Shown here in pieces: positions 63,946 to 64,000 of a DNA stretch of 64,000 bases (within the stretch, counting starts at the first letter, position 1; each line of letters opens with the position of its first letter). The DNA is from JBGTIS01 sp041745535 (GTDB lineage Bacteria; Bacteroidota; Bacteroidia; Cytophagales; Cyclobacteriaceae). The translations under genes and the position numbers were made by a program. The DNA lies in contig JBGTIS010000049.1 of assembly GCA_041745535.1 (NCBI GenBank), positions 1 to 64,000 of the forward strand, in the 5' to 3' direction. Under the pieces are notes generated by a model. That model had not been told where the DNA came from and ran no database searches. It was given only the letters and a program-made list of their open reading frames with translations.

Positions 63946-64000
63946 TATCTATCAAACCTATTATTGGGCAGGGCAATGAATATTGTTTTATTGCTAAAGC
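63946..64000 (+). CDS. Continuation of the IgGFc-binding-like gene after the IS (partial)
   Basis: After the second TATCT the frame that continues residue Ser450 of the 5' part reads IKPIIGQGNEYCFIAKA to the window edge. Removing the IS and one TATCT copy restores one reading frame across the junction. Confidence 0.7.

Overview
The window reads as chromosome of a free-living Bacteroidota bacterium, most likely order Cytophagales. The evidence is a SusC/SusD pair, several type IX secretion (T9SS) style C-terminal domains, many twin-arginine (Tat) and lipoprotein signals, AT-rich start regions with few Shine-Dalgarno sites, a TAnnTTTG-type promoter and a Wza/Wzc/Wzy exopolysaccharide operon. 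I saw no rRNA, tRNA or CRISPR array.

Layout. 0-4 kb: the end of an unknown gene with its terminator, an RluA-type pseudouridine synthase, a tannase-family esterase, and a secreted protein with a C-terminal Hint (hedgehog/intein) domain. 4-12.6 kb: a SusC/SusD/lipoprotein uptake locus followed by a Tat-exported amine oxidase and a Tat-exported HisC-like aminotransferase. 12.7-15.2 kb: a copper locus with an HMA-AraC regulator, a 48-residue protein with 11 Cys that resembles a metallothionein, a small membrane protein and a multicopper oxidase. 15.3-18.3 kb: acetyltransferases and a CE15-type glucuronoyl esterase. 18.5-20.9 kb: two unusual minus-strand genes bounded by shared attC-like repeats, then a 41-bp minisatellite. 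20.9-24.4 kb: ZIP and SBF-type transporters, and a tight operon of sigma factor, anti-sigma-like protein and divergent ClpP. 24.6-32.3 kb: an outer-membrane barrel, carbohydrate esterases, an Nramp relative without the usual metal motifs, and an exported NagA-like deacetylase.

32.3-37.7 kb is an accessory island. Two arms of about 250 bp, in inverted orientation, enclose 4.7 kb of small lipoproteins, truncated genes (MBL-fold, FkbM-type methyltransferase) and an AAC(3)-I-like acetyltransferase. 37.9-43.9 kb: a Tat-exported Gfo/Idh/MocA oxidoreductase, then a stress/redox cluster (PPOX, two double-domain Usp proteins, a lone cyclic-nucleotide domain, a Crp/Fnr regulator, a YciE/F-like protein). 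43.9-50.3 kb: a CotH-T9SS protein, DUF1697, a DUF6913-like protein, LigA, a PIG-L deacetylase and a DUF1080 protein. 50.8-58.1 kb: the exopolysaccharide operon. 58.2-64 kb: a D-aminoacylase-like lipoprotein lacking the usual metal motifs, a coaX pseudogene with an internal deletion, a small barrel protein, and an IgGFc-binding-like surface protein split by a fresh insertion sequence with a 5-bp target duplication.

Most promising leads: the secreted Hint protein, the exported amine oxidase/aminotransferase pair with its own SusCD, the copper-locus Cys-rich peptide, the sigma/anti-sigma/ClpP operon, the cassette-like repeats at 19-20.3 kb, and the inverted-repeat-bounded island. All family names come from motif recognition by eye; no database search was run.
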